Assembly (NCBI GenBank): GCA_014156375.1
Contig: RQJH01000003.1
Span: forward strand, 1,054,001 to 1,118,000
Direction: 5' to 3'
Origin: Enterobacteriaceae bacterium 89
Lineage (GTDB): Bacteria; Pseudomonadota; Gammaproteobacteria; Enterobacterales; Enterobacteriaceae
Length of the DNA stretch: 64,000 nt
Every line of letters starts with the position of its first letter. Within the stretch, counting starts at the first letter, position 1. The notes under the pieces are model-generated. The model saw only the letters and a list, made by a program, of their open reading frames with translations, did no database searches and was not told where the DNA came from. Positions 1-8,745 of this stretch are shown here, piece by piece. The position numbers were made by a program, and so were the translations under genes.

Positions 1-42
1 CGCGAAGATTATTTGTTGATATTACGCAAAGAAAGGTAAAGA

Positions 43-73
43 AAAATAAACCTCTCCGCATCGGGAGAGGTTT
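43..73 (-). terminator. Rho-independent terminator of fbaB
   Basis: A 10-bp perfect stem (48-57 with 64-73, arm AAACCTCTCC) is followed on the minus strand by a T-rich run (complement of 43-47). It lies 7 bases beyond the fbaB stop codon. Confidence 0.85.
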
Positions 74-79
74 GCAGGC

Positions 80-1129
80 TCAGGCAATAGTGACTTTGCC
101 ATCCAGATAAACATCCTGCACGGCATTAATTAACTTCACGCCGTCGGCCATCGACTTTTTAAAGGCCTTGCGACCCAGAATAAGCCCCATGCCGCCCGCG
201 CGTTTATTTATCACGGCGGTCTTCACCGCATCGGCCATATCATTTTCACCAGCCGCACCGCCGGAGTTAATTAACCCCGCGCGTCCCATATAACAGTTCG
301 CCAGCTGATAACGTACCAGGTCTATAGGGTTGTCGGTGGTCAGCTTGCTGTAGACGCGTTCATCGGTATAGCCGAAGTTTACCGCCTTGTAGCCGCCGTT
401 ATTTTCCGCCATTTTCTGCTTCACGATATCGGCCCCGATGGTGGCCGCCAGGTGGTTAGCCTGCCCGGTCAGATCGGCAGAAACGTGGTAATCCACGCCG
501 TCTTTTTTGAAGCCAGAGTTACGCAAATACGCCCACAGCACGGTGACCATGCCCAGCTCGTGCGCCCGCTCAAAGGCCGCAGAGATCTCTTCAATCTGGC
601 GACGTGACTCTTCTGAGCCGAAGTAGATGGTCGCCCCAACTGCCACCGCGCCCATATTGAACGCCTGCTCAACGCTGGCGTAGAGGGTCTGATCGAAGGT
701 ATTTGGGTAGCTCAGCGTTTCGTTGTGATTAAGTTTGACCAGGAACGGAATCCGATGCGCATAGCGGCGGGACACGCTCGCCAGCACGCCGTAGGTTGAA
801 GCAACGCAGTTACATCCGGCCTCAATTGCCAGTTCGACGATGTTTTTTGGATCGAAATAGAGCGGATTTGCAGCAAACGATGCGCCTGCGGAGTGCTCGA
901 CGCCCTGGTCTACGGGTAAAATAGAAAGATAGCCGGTTCCGGCCAGTCGCCCGGTGTTGTACAGCGTCTGCATGTTACGCAGCACGGCCGGTGGGCGGTT
1001 GTTGTCAATCATCACGCGATCGACGTAATCAGGGCCGGGTAGATAGAGCTGTCCGGACGGAATGGTCATGCAACGATGCTGTAGAAGGCTGTCGGCGTCT
1101 TTGCCAAGCAACTGCGTAATATCAGTCAT
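80..1129 (-). CDS. fbaB: class I fructose-bisphosphate aldolase (archaeal/DhnA type)
   Basis: FbaB cleaves fructose 1,6-bisphosphate to dihydroxyacetone phosphate and glyceraldehyde 3-phosphate through a Schiff-base lysine, and in enterobacteria it is mainly used during gluconeogenic growth. The 349-residue product matches the E. coli enzyme (350 aa) along its length, from [13 protein letters not shown] to the C-terminal [10 protein letters not shown]. The segment [11 protein letters not shown] is typical of the DhnA-type TIM barrel. The start at 1129 was chosen over an in-frame upstream ATG because the conserved N-terminus begins there. It is transcribed divergently from yegT across 250 bases and ends in its own terminator. 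The assignment is essentially certain. Confidence 0.97.
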   Translation of the reverse strand: MTDITQLLGKDADSLLQHRCMTIPSGQLYLPGPDYVDRVMIDNNRPPAVLRNMQTLYNTGRLAGTGYLSILPVDQGVEHSAGASFAANPLYFDPKNIVELAIEAGCNCVASTYGVLASVSRRYAHRIPFLVKLNHNETLSYPNTFDQTLYASVEQAFNMGAVAVGATIYFGSEESRRQIEEISAAFERAHELGMVTVLWAYLRNSGFKKDGVDYHVSADLTGQANHLAATIGADIVKQKMAENNGGYKAVNFGYTDERVYSKLTTDNPIDLVRYQLANCYMGRAGLINSGGAAGENDMADAVKTAVINKRAGGMGLILGRKAFKKSMADGVKLINAVQDVYLDGKVTIA

Positions 1130-1259
1130 AGCGATAACTCCCGTAAGCGCCAGCAAAAAGCTGGTCGTGAATGTCCTGTGCCAGATTTAAGGCAATCCTT
1201 AGCCTGGTCGCTTGGGCGCGATTTTTCCAGCCTATTCGTGCGATTTAAGGACAATCTGC

Positions 1260-1271
1260 TGGCACGATTCA
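1260..1271. promoter_or_regulatory. possible Cra (FruR) site between fbaB and yegT
   Basis: The 12-mer TGGCACGATTCA matches the Cra half-site pattern (TG....CGATTCA) at 10 of 12 positions and lies in the divergent fbaB/yegT control region. Control of a gluconeogenic aldolase by Cra would make sense. The match is imperfect, so this is only a candidate. Confidence 0.3.
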
Positions 1272-1379
1272 GGGACGGTAAAGTGTTAAGTCGCTCAAAG
1301 AATCATCGCAAAGGTATTTAAAAGGTATTATTGAATGGTATGGTGCAGGCGTACCTTACCTGTCATGAAGGATTTAAAG

Positions 1380-2663
1380 ATGAAAACTACAGTAAAGCTG
1401 TCGTTCATGATGTTCATTGAATGGTTTATCTGGGGCGCGTGGTTTGTGCCGCTGTGGCTGTGGCTGAGTAAAAACGGCTTCAGCGCCGGAGAGATTGGCT
1501 GGTCCTACGCCTGTACCGCCATCGCCGCGATCCTCTCGCCGATCCTCGTCGGTTCGCTGACGGACCGCTTCTTCCCGGCGCAAAAAGTGCTGGCGGTGCT
1601 GATGTTCGTCGGCGCAATTCTGATGTACTTCGCCGCGCAGCAGACCACCTTCAGCGGCTTCTTCCCGCTGCTGCTGGCCTACTCGCTGACCTACATGCCG
1701 ACTATCGCGCTGACTAACAGCATCGCCTTTTCGCATGTCTCCGACGTGGAGCGAGACTTCCCGCGTATCCGCGTGATGGGCACGATTGGCTGGATTGGCT
1801 CCGGTCTGGTGTGCGGTTTCCTGCCGCAGATGCTCGGCTATAACGATATCTCCCCCACCAGCATTCCGCTGCTGATCACCGCAGGCAGTTCAGCGTTGCT
1901 CGGCGTTTTCGCTCTGTTCCTGCCGGATACGCCACCAAAAAGCACCGGCAAGCTGGATCTGAAGGTGATGCTCGGGCTGGACGCGCTGGTGCTGCTGCGC
2001 GACAAAAACTTCCTCGTCTTTTTCTTCTGCTCGTTCCTGTTCGCGATGCCGCTGGCTTTCTACTACATCTTCGCCAACGGCTATCTGACGGAAGTCGGGA
2101 TGCACAACGCCACCGGCTGGATGACGCTGGGCCAGTTCTCCGAAATCTTCTTTATGCTGGCGCTGCCGTTTTTCACTAAACGCTTTGGTATCAAAAAGGT
2201 ATTATTACTTGGTCTTATCACTGCGGCGATCCGCTACGGCTTTTTCGTCTACGGCGGCGCAGAACATTACTTTACCTACGGCCTGCTGTTCCTCGGGATC
2301 CTGCTGCACGGCGTGAGCTACGATTTTTACTACGTCACCGCCTACATCTATGTGGATAAAAAATCCCCGGTGCACATGCGCACGGCGGCACAGGGGCTGA
2401 TTACCCTTTGCTGTCAGGGCTTCGGCAGCCTGCTCGGCTACCGCCTTGGCGGGGTGATGATGGAAAAAATGTTTGCCTATAAAGAGCCGGTCAACGGGCT
2501 GACCTTTAACTGGGCCGGAATGTGGACCTTCGGCGCCATCATGATCGCCGTGATTGCCGTACTGTTTATGCTGTTCTTCCGCGAATCGGACAAAGAGATC
2601 ACCGCCATTCACGTCAACCAGGACGAACGTGATGTCGCGCTGACACAGGAGCAAGTGAAATGA
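1380..2663 (+). CDS. yegT: nucleoside:H+ symporter family MFS transporter
   Basis: An inner-membrane permease of the nucleoside:proton symporter branch of the major facilitator superfamily, related to NupG and XapB. The 427-residue product starts MKTTVKLSFMMFIEWF like E. coli YegT and shows about twelve hydrophobic segments. The start was chosen from homology and an AAGGA ribosome-binding site (1368-1372) 7 bases upstream. An upstream in-frame ATG would add 15 residues with no conservation. It is the first gene of yegTUV and overlaps yegU by four bases (ATGA), implying translational coupling. Its partners, a glycohydrolase and a sugar kinase, suggest uptake and breakdown of a ribosyl compound, but the substrate is not known. 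Confidence 0.95.
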   Translation: MKTTVKLSFMMFIEWFIWGAWFVPLWLWLSKNGFSAGEIGWSYACTAIAAILSPILVGSLTDRFFPAQKVLAVLMFVGAILMYFAAQQTTFSGFFPLLLAYSLTYMPTIALTNSIAFSHVSDVERDFPRIRVMGTIGWIGSGLVCGFLPQMLGYNDISPTSIPLLITAGSSALLGVFALFLPDTPPKSTGKLDLKVMLGLDALVLLRDKNFLVFFFCSFLFAMPLAFYYIFANGYLTEVGMHNATGWMTLGQFSEIFFMLALPFFTKRFGIKKVLLLGLITAAIRYGFFVYGGAEHYFTYGLLFLGILLHGVSYDFYYVTAYIYVDKKSPVHMRTAAQGLITLCCQGFGSLLGYRLGGVMMEKMFAYKEPVNGLTFNWAGMWTFGAIMIAVIAVLFMLFFRESDKEITAIHVNQDERDVALTQEQVK

Positions 2664-3667
2664 AACACCAACGAATTCTTGGCGCCCTGTACGGGCAGGC
2701 ATTGGGCGATGCGATGGGCATGCCTTCAGAGCTGTGGCCGCGCTCCCGCGTGAAAAGCCATTTTGGCTGGATAGACCGTTTTCTCGATGGTCCGGCGGAA
2801 AACAATGCCGCCTGCTATTTTAAACGCGCCGAATTCACCGACGATACCTCAATGGCGCTGTGCCTGGCCGATGCGCTAATCGAGTGTGACGGCGAAATTA
2901 TTCCGGACGTGATTGGCCGTCATATTCTGGCGTGGGCCGAAGGATTCGACGCTTTCAATAAAAACGTGCTGGGGCCAACCTCAAAAATTGCCCTCAACGC
3001 GATTCGCGACGGCAAGCCGGTCAGCGAGCTTGAGAACAACGGCGTGACCAACGGCGCGGCGATGCGCGTGTCCCCGTTAGGGTGCGTATTACCGACGGCG
3101 GATTTGGACAAGTTTATCGATGCCGTGGCGCTGGCCTCGAGCCCGACGCATAAATCAGATCTGGCGATTGCCGGTGCGGTGGTTGTCGCCTGGGCTGTTT
3201 CCCGCGCCGTCGACGGTGAAGGCTGGTCGACGATTGTTGAAGCCCTGCCCTCTGTTGCCCGCCATGCGCAGGAAAAACGCGTGACAACGTTTAACGCCTC
3301 GCTGGCCTTGCGCATCGAGCTGGCGCTGAAAACCGTGCGCGAAGCCAACGGGGTCGAGTCCGCCAGCGAGCAGCTTTACCAGCTGATTGGCGCGGGGACC
3401 AGCACGATTGAATCTGTCGCCTGTGCCATCGCGATGGTAGAACTTGCCGGAACAGACCCGAACCGCTGCGCTATTCTGTGCGCTAACCTCGGCGGTGATA
3501 CCGACACCATCGGCGCGATGGCAACGGCGATTTGCGGTGCGCTGCACGGTATTGCAGGCATCAATCCCGAACTGAAAGCAGAACTCGACGGCGTGAACCA
3601 GCTCGATTTCAATCGTTATGCCGATACGCTGCTGCGCTATCGCCAGATGCGGGAGGAAACATGCTGA
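2660..3667 (+). CDS. yegU: ADP-ribosylglycohydrolase family protein
   Basis: A cytoplasmic hydrolase of the ADP-ribosylglycohydrolase (DraG-like) family, which removes ADP-ribose or related ribosyl groups using two magnesium ions. The 335 residues match E. coli YegU throughout. Metal-ligand motifs are visible: EFTDDTSMALCLADAL near residue 55 and NLGGDTDTIGAMATA near residue 275. The start codon overlaps the yegT stop (ATGA), and the 3' end overlaps yegV by 7 bases (ATGCTGA), so the three genes are tightly coupled. The true substrate of YegU is not established. The context suggests a nucleoside-derived ribosyl compound. Confidence 0.95.
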   Translation: MKHQRILGALYGQALGDAMGMPSELWPRSRVKSHFGWIDRFLDGPAENNAACYFKRAEFTDDTSMALCLADALIECDGEIIPDVIGRHILAWAEGFDAFNKNVLGPTSKIALNAIRDGKPVSELENNGVTNGAAMRVSPLGCVLPTADLDKFIDAVALASSPTHKSDLAIAGAVVVAWAVSRAVDGEGWSTIVEALPSVARHAQEKRVTTFNASLALRIELALKTVREANGVESASEQLYQLIGAGTSTIESVACAIAMVELAGTDPNRCAILCANLGGDTDTIGAMATAICGALHGIAGINPELKAELDGVNQLDFNRYADTLLRYRQMREETC

Positions 3668-4614
3668 GCGACCGACTTAGCCAGCTCCATCAGCAACGCC
3701 CGGTCACGGTGATTGGCTCAGCGGTCATCGACGTGATCGCCGACGCTTATGCCCTGCCGTGGCGCGGTTGTGATATCGAACTGCAACAGCAGAGCGTCAA
3801 TATAGGCGGCTGTGCGCTGAACGTCGCGGTGGCATTGCAGCGCCTCGGTATCGAATCCTGCAATGCGCTGCCGCTCGGCCAGGGCGTGTGGGCCGATATT
3901 GTGCGCAACAATCTGATGCGTCAGGGGATCCACAGCATTATTGAGACCGATAAAGGCGACAACGGCTGGTGTCTGGCGCTGGTTGAGCCCGACGGCGAAC
4001 GCACCTTTATGTCGTTCACCGGGGTAGAAAATGCGTGGGATGAAGCGTGGCTGGCGCGCCTGCCGCAGCTGGCCAACGGGCTGGTTTATCTCTCCGGCTA
4101 CCAGCTGACCGCCCCTTGCGCAGAGCTGCTGATTGGCTGGCTGGAAAACTCACCAGGCATGACGGCGATAATCGATTTTGGCCCACGGATTGCCGATATT
4201 CCTGAAGCGCGATTTGCGCGGATCATGGCCTGTAAACCGATCATCACGCTTAATCGTCAGGAAGCAGAAATCATAGCGGAAATTCAGCAGCTTCCCGGAG
4301 AGCTAGCAGCGTTGGGTAAGGCGTGGCTTGCGCGCTGGCAGTCGCCGCTGATTGTGCGTCAGGACAAAGACGGCGCGTGGTATTTCAGTGACGAAGGCTG
4401 CGGGCAGGCACCTGCGTTTCCGGCCACGGTGGTGGATACCATCGGCGCGGGCGACAGCCACGCAGGCGGGGTATTAGCCGGACTGGCGGCAGGCTGGACG
4501 CTTGCTGATGCAGTTGAGCTGGGAAATGCGGTGGCTTCGTGGGTGGTCAGCCACCGGGGCGGCGACTGCGCGCCAACCCTTAATGAATTACTCCTCGCAC
4601 ACAAAAACGTATAA
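3661..4614 (+). CDS. yegV: PfkB-family sugar kinase
   Basis: A ribokinase/PfkB-type carbohydrate kinase of 317 residues. The substrate-binding motif NIGGCALNVAVAL lies near residue 42 and the catalytic anion-hole motif DTIGAGDSHAGG near residue 260, with Asp of GAGD as the expected base. The start at 3661 follows a GAGGA ribosome-binding site inside yegU. A longer in-frame reading begins within yegU and is not conserved. It probably phosphorylates a sugar released by YegU from a YegT substrate. Its last 27 bases overlap the end of convergent yegW. Specificity is unproven. Confidence 0.95.
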   Translation: MLSDRLSQLHQQRPVTVIGSAVIDVIADAYALPWRGCDIELQQQSVNIGGCALNVAVALQRLGIESCNALPLGQGVWADIVRNNLMRQGIHSIIETDKGDNGWCLALVEPDGERTFMSFTGVENAWDEAWLARLPQLANGLVYLSGYQLTAPCAELLIGWLENSPGMTAIIDFGPRIADIPEARFARIMACKPIITLNRQEAEIIAEIQQLPGELAALGKAWLARWQSPLIVRQDKDGAWYFSDEGCGQAPAFPATVVDTIGAGDSHAGGVLAGLAAGWTLADAVELGNAVASWVVSHRGGDCAPTLNELLLAHKNV

Positions 4615-5334
4615 ATCGCTGCGGCAGTAGCTGATGCTGTACTCAATCGGCCGCTGCTGCTGATCCAGCGCCACCTGCTTAATCACCAACACCGGGATTT
4701 TTTCATCCATTTTAATGTGCGACTGAAACTCAGCGTCCGGCATCCGGGCGCTGACGCGCGAACGGGTGCGCTGCGGGAAAATATGCTGGCTACGGAAGTA
4801 GTCATACAGCGAAATCCCGATGGCGTCGGCATCCGCAATCAGGTGCACAGGCACCCAGGACTCTTCAATCGACACCGCATCGTCATCCACGTAGCGAATA
4901 CGCTTCAGCAAAAAGACCTCGCTTTTCGGCGTCACGGCCAGCTGTTCCGCCACTTCTGCCGGGCATTCCACAATCCTTTTGTTGACCCACAGCGTATCCG
5001 GCTTTTTACCGCGTAGCACCACCTGCTGCGAGAACCCACGCGCCTCTTTCAGCGAATACTCAAAGATGTTGTTGATCTGCGTCCCGTAGCCACGGGCGCG
5101 GGTCACCACTCCTTCATCTTCCAGCGTCTGCATCGCTTTGCGCACGGTAATGCGGGATACGCCGGTCAGCTGGCTGAGATCGCGCTCGCCGGGCAGAATA
5201 TTGCCGTGCTCCAGCCAGCCGCTGCGCACGGCGTTTTTCACCGTTTCGGCAAACTTCAGATACAGCGGCGTGTTGTCCGTCGCGGCAATACGTTCATTCA
5301 GCTGAGCAATAAGCCGGGTATGCGCTTGTTCCAT
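4588..5334 (-). CDS. yegW: GntR/HutC-family transcriptional regulator
   Basis: A 248-residue one-component repressor. The N-terminal GntR winged helix has the recognition region GERDLSQLTGVSRITVRKAMQTLEDEG near residues 48-75. The C-terminal UTRA ligand-binding domain runs to the end (SISYCRSDLYVFVCEE). It corresponds to E. coli YegW over its full length. It lies 36 bases downstream of thiD on the same strand and converges on yegV with a 27-bp overlap. A role in controlling yegTUV is a reasonable guess from proximity, but no ligand is known. Confidence 0.95.
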   Translation of the reverse strand: MEQAHTRLIAQLNERIAATDNTPLYLKFAETVKNAVRSGWLEHGNILPGERDLSQLTGVSRITVRKAMQTLEDEGVVTRARGYGTQINNIFEYSLKEARGFSQQVVLRGKKPDTLWVNKRIVECPAEVAEQLAVTPKSEVFLLKRIRYVDDDAVSIEESWVPVHLIADADAIGISLYDYFRSQHIFPQRTRSRVSARMPDAEFQSHIKMDEKIPVLVIKQVALDQQQRPIEYSISYCRSDLYVFVCEE

Positions 5335-5370
5335 CTCTGGTTTTCCTGGCTGAGGTTTTCAGCCAGTATA

Positions 5371-6171
5371 CTACCACCACTCATGAAAATGATGCACCGG
5401 GCCAATCCCCTCGCCGACTTCCAGCGTATCGGCCTGAGCCAGTGCCGCCGACAGCCAGCGTTTTGCTTCCGGTACCGTCTCCAGCCAGCTGGCGTGGCGT
5501 GGTCTGAGTGCTGCCAGCGCCGCCGACAGCGTACAGCCGGTGCCGTGCGTGTTTTTGGTTGGCACGCGTGGCGTCGTAAAGCGATATTCCCCTTCCGGCG
5601 TGAAGAGCCAGTCCGGGCTTTCGGCATCTTCAAGATGACCGCCTTTCATCAGTACCGCACCGCATCCGAGGCTCAGCAATGCCCTTCCCTGCTCCAGCAT
5701 TTCCCGTTCACTACTGGCATGTGGCGTATTCAGCAGGGCGGCGGCTTCCGGCAGATTTGGCGTGATTAAAGAAACCTGCGGCAGTAAGCGGGTGCGTAAG
5801 GTCTCAACCGCTGAGGCAGAGAGCAACGGATCGCCACTTTTCGCCAGCATCACGGTATCGAGCACAACGTTTTGGATTTTGTATCGGGCAAGCCTTTCCG
5901 CCACAGCCTCCACAATATCCGTCTCAGCCAGCATGCCAATTTTGGTGGAGTCGATGCGGACATCGCTGAATACCGAATCCAGCTGCGCAGCGACAAAATC
6001 AGGTTCAATACGATACACCGACTGTACGCCGCGAGTGTTTTGCGCCACCAGCGCGGTAATGACTGAACAGCCGTAGGCTCCCAGCGCGGAGAAAGTTTTC
6101 AGATCGGCCTGAATACCCGCGCCACCGCTTGGATCGGTACCGGCAATGGTTAAAGCGTTAATGCGCTTCAT
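5371..6171 (-). CDS. thiD: hydroxymethylpyrimidine (phosphate) kinase
   Basis: ThiD phosphorylates 4-amino-5-hydroxymethyl-2-methylpyrimidine and then its monophosphate to the pyrophosphate used by ThiE in thiamine synthesis. The 266-residue product has the N-terminal [18 protein letters not shown] motif and the C-terminal anion-hole motif [11 protein letters not shown] of the ribokinase-like fold. Its start overlaps the thiM stop by four bases, so both are read from one mRNA behind the TPP riboswitch. Length and sequence match the E. coli enzyme. Confidence 0.97.
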   Translation of the reverse strand: MKRINALTIAGTDPSGGAGIQADLKTFSALGAYGCSVITALVAQNTRGVQSVYRIEPDFVAAQLDSVFSDVRIDSTKIGMLAETDIVEAVAERLARYKIQNVVLDTVMLAKSGDPLLSASAVETLRTRLLPQVSLITPNLPEAAALLNTPHASSEREMLEQGRALLSLGCGAVLMKGGHLEDAESPDWLFTPEGEYRFTTPRVPTKNTHGTGCTLSAALAALRPRHASWLETVPEAKRWLSAALAQADTLEVGEGIGPVHHFHEWW

Positions 6172-6947
6172 GCTTTCACCTCCTGGTAAAGAGCATCCAG
6201 GAAAGCGGCGACAAAGCTGCCCGGCCCCTCACTTTTCCGCGTGGCGGTTTGACCCGCACGTTTCATCATCGCGCAGGCTGCCGCCACGTTATCCAGACGA
6301 TCGCCAGGCAAAGCGCAGCTGGCGGTGACAACGGCTGAAAGTGCGCAGCCGGTTCCCACCACGCGGGTCATCAGCGGATCGCCCCCTTCCACCGCCACAG
6401 TACGATGACCATCGGTGACGTAATCCACTTCTCCGGTGACCACAACCAGCGTAGAAATCTGCCGCGCCAGAGCCTGTGCGGCAGGCAACGCCGCAGAGGC
6501 CGAATCGGTAGTATCCACACCGCGACCACCTTGGCTCATTCCGGCCAGAGCCATAATTTCCGAAGCATTACCGCGAATAACGGCAGGCCGCAGCGCCAGA
6601 AGCTGATGGCAAAATTCAGTGCGCAGCGTCAACGCCCCGACAGCCACCGGATCCAGCACCCAGGGCTTGTGGTTAGCATTCGCGCTTTCTATCGCCGCAC
6701 GCATCGCACCGGCGCGCTCCTGCGTCAGCGTACCGACGTTTATCAGCAAAGCGTCGGCAATGGCAGCAAACTGTGGAGTTTCTTCAGCATCAATCACCAT
6801 CGCCGGAGAAGCCCCGAGGGCCAGCAGCACGTTGGCGGTAAAAGTCTGGACGACATCATTCGTTATGCAGTGAACGAGCGGCGAATGGGTGCGAAAAAGG
6901 TGGGATGTGTGCGCAAGCTGCGCGGATGTCAGAAGGTCAGGCTGCAT
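6168..6947 (-). CDS. thiM: hydroxyethylthiazole kinase
   Basis: ThiM phosphorylates salvaged 4-methyl-5-(2-hydroxyethyl)thiazole for thiamine synthesis. The 259-residue product carries [24 protein letters not shown] near residue 27 and the catalytic [11 protein letters not shown] motif near residue 190. The start at 6947 is preceded by GGGAG eight bases upstream, and this ribosome-binding site lies directly below the TPP riboswitch. It is the first gene of thiM-thiD. Confidence 0.97.
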   Translation of the reverse strand: MQPDLLTSAQLAHTSHLFRTHSPLVHCITNDVVQTFTANVLLALGASPAMVIDAEETPQFAAIADALLINVGTLTQERAGAMRAAIESANANHKPWVLDPVAVGALTLRTEFCHQLLALRPAVIRGNASEIMALAGMSQGGRGVDTTDSASAALPAAQALARQISTLVVVTGEVDYVTDGHRTVAVEGGDPLMTRVVGTGCALSAVVTASCALPGDRLDNVAAACAMMKRAGQTATRKSEGPGSFVAAFLDALYQEVKA

Positions 6948-6995
6948 GGTATGCTCCCGCCAGACGGTGAAGAAGCGATACCCGCAAGGGTCTCT

Positions 6996-7074
6996 GACTT
7001 CCCTACGCTGGCATTATCCAGATCAGGTATTACGGGTATTTCTCAGCCTTCATTGAAGAAGGGCACCCCGAGTC
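6996..7074 (-). promoter_or_regulatory. TPP (THI-box) riboswitch controlling thiM-thiD
   Basis: Read on the minus strand, the segment opens with GACTCGGGGTGCCCTTC and contains the conserved CTGAGAAATACCCGTA and ACCTGATCTGGATAATGCC blocks, closing with GCGTAGGGAAGTC. These are the hallmark pyrimidine- and pyrophosphate-sensor helices of thiamine pyrophosphate aptamers and nearly match the E. coli thiM element. The 48 bases to the thiM start include a short hairpin (6980-6991) and the GGGAG ribosome-binding site, consistent with the known translational control of thiM. Binding of TPP should shut off thiM-thiD. Confidence 0.97.
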
Positions 7075-7158
7075 ATTGAAAGCATGGCTTTCGGTCTGAA
7101 AGGTTACGGGAAGTCATATAGCGAAGCAAGGTTCTTACTAAAACCCTGCTTCAGAACC

Positions 7159-7713
7159 TCAGGCACCCCTGGCAAGCTCCAGCCATCTTTCCCGGGTCAA
7201 CTCCCAGAGTTCGGTTTCAAGCTCACCGGAGACATATTGCCCCGGCTGCGTCCTGACAAGCCGCATGCCGCTGCGTTCGGACAGGTTTCTGGAACGCTCG
7301 TTCAGCTTTGCCTTAGGCGCGCGCAACACATCTTTGCCGAGCGTTTCAAACCAAAATGTGTTGGCCGCTGCGCATGCTTCACTCATCAATCCTTGCCCCT
7401 GCCATTCGGGGACCAGCCAGAATCCACGGTTGTTATCCGGGGTATCCATCAGCGAGATAACGCCAATTAGCTCATCTGGCTCCTCTTTGCGCCGCAGCGT
7501 CCAGAACCAGCCGCTGCCGTTTTGGTTTGCCGGTAGCGCCACGTTGTTGACGTAATGACTTGCCGCGCCTTCGGGGAAAGGCCATGGAACAGTGGAAATG
7601 AGATAGCGCACAATCTCCCAGCGGGGAAACTTTTGCTGAATTTGGACGGCATCCTCTGAACGCAACGGTTTTAACAGCAGTCTTGATGTTTCCAGTTCAG
7701 GTGTGGGAGTCAT
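7159..7713 (-). CDS. GNAT N-acetyltransferase (RimJ/RimL-like)
   Basis: A 184-residue acetyltransferase of the RimJ/RimL type (Acetyltransf_3). It opens with ETSRLLLKPLRSEDA, typical of this branch, and has the acetyl-CoA loop VPEWQGQGLMSEACAAA near residue 108, followed by FWFETLGKDVL. The start at 7713 begins at the family N-terminus (MTPTPELETSRLLL). An upstream in-frame start would add 29 unconserved residues. It lies 79 bases downstream of the DapA-like gene on the same strand. Acceptor unknown: protein N-termini, antibiotics and small amines are all possible. No counterpart sits here in E. coli. Confidence 0.85.
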   Translation of the reverse strand: MTPTPELETSRLLLKPLRSEDAVQIQQKFPRWEIVRYLISTVPWPFPEGAASHYVNNVALPANQNGSGWFWTLRRKEEPDELIGVISLMDTPDNNRGFWLVPEWQGQGLMSEACAAANTFWFETLGKDVLRAPKAKLNERSRNLSERSGMRLVRTQPGQYVSGELETELWELTRERWLELARGA

Positions 7714-7792
7714 GTTCTCTCTGTCTATTTTGCAGGCGGTCAGTCGACAATAAATAATCAATGGCCACGCAGGCAAGTGCTGTTTCTGGTAG

Positions 7793-8689
7793 TCAGGCAA
7801 TCAGCCCCATTCTCTCCAGCTCCCGATGCAGCGTCTCACGATCTTCTCCAGCTAAAGACTGTAACGGTAAAGGCAGGCATCCAGGCTGTGCGTAACCGGC
7901 CAACTCCGCTGCCGCAGCAATTACCCGCAGGCTGCCGTGTCTGGCATACAGCGACCACAGCGGATTCAGGGCAGTGTTAAGTTGTCTTGCACGCTCCGGT
8001 TGCCCTGCTTTGACAGCTTCGACGATGTTTGCAGCCGTTTCCGGGAACAACCCTCCGGTGACTGAAAACCACAGATCGCAGCCAGCTATCAGGGCTTCTG
8101 CGGCGCTGCTATCTCCGCTGATGCCAACGCGAACCTGCGCAGGAAGATGCGTTCGAAGTTCTGCTATCTGCTGACGGGCCTTTTCAGACTCTGTCGGGAT
8201 CGGCGGGATTTTGATCGCCTGCACGTTGGGTAATTCAGCGATCCTGCCCAGCAGCTGCGGGCTGAAGCAAAATTGCGTCGTGCCAGGGTTATCGTACACG
8301 CACAGCGGAACAGAGAGCTCACGGGTCACGGTCTGATAGAGACTGAAAACCTCATGTTCACGCAGCGGATGATAGGAAACCGGTGACAGCAATACCGCTG
8401 CGGCCCCCGCTTTTTGCGCTTCTTCGGCGCTGGCAAGAACATCACGAAGGCGAAGTGAACTGATACTGACCATCACCGGGATGTCTCCGGCGTGCTCAAC
8501 GGCAGTTTGAAGGATTTCCCGACGCTCGGCCGGCGAAAAATAGGGATAGCACCCGGTCGAGCCCAGTACGCCAATGGAATCGACCTTAGCGGTCACTAGT
8601 CGTTGCAGGATCCGCACAAAGCTGGACCAGTCAATCTGCTCGCCGCTCAACGGCGTCAACGGAAATGCACAAAGCCCTGAAAAATTCAC
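7793..8689 (-). CDS. dihydrodipicolinate synthase (DapA) / NAL family aldolase
   Basis: A 298-residue TIM-barrel lyase of the class I pyruvate-dependent aldolase superfamily. The catalytic Tyr is in LCVYDNPGTT (about residue 137), and the Schiff-base Lys is in VQAIKIPPIPTE (about residue 165). The nucleotide-sugar/pyruvate loop GTTGE of DapA is replaced here by GSTGCYPYFS, so it is not the biosynthetic DapA. Start is GTG at 8689 behind an AGGAGG ribosome-binding site. It follows an exported amidohydrolase on the same strand, so a catabolic aldolase or hydratase role is likely. Substrate unknown. Confidence 0.85.
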   Translation of the reverse strand: MNFSGLCAFPLTPLSGEQIDWSSFVRILQRLVTAKVDSIGVLGSTGCYPYFSPAERREILQTAVEHAGDIPVMVSISSLRLRDVLASAEEAQKAGAAAVLLSPVSYHPLREHEVFSLYQTVTRELSVPLCVYDNPGTTQFCFSPQLLGRIAELPNVQAIKIPPIPTESEKARQQIAELRTHLPAQVRVGISGDSSAAEALIAGCDLWFSVTGGLFPETAANIVEAVKAGQPERARQLNTALNPLWSLYARHGSLRVIAAAAELAGYAQPGCLPLPLQSLAGEDRETLHRELERMGLIA

Positions 8690-8711
8690 TTCGCCTCCTG
8701 TAAAATCAGAT

Positions 8712-8737
8712 ATTCAGGGGAACAGGCTCCCCTGAAT
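8712..8737 (-). terminator. hairpin between amidohydrolase and aldolase genes
   Basis: A perfect 10-bp stem (8712-8721 with 8728-8737, arm ATTCAGGGGA) and a 6-base loop lie 9 bases beyond the amidohydrolase stop. The T run is on the plus-strand side, so on the coding strand it could be a weak terminator or an mRNA-stabilising hairpin that lowers read-through into the aldolase. Confidence 0.45.
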
Positions 8738-8745
8738 TTTAACCA

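Noticed and set aside
7129-7159. Interleaved inverted repeats (AGGTTCT/AGAACCT and GAAGCA/TGCTTC) between the acetyltransferase and the TPP riboswitch
   Set aside because: The two pairings exclude each other or form a pseudoknot, arms are short, and no T run supports a terminator; likely chance.
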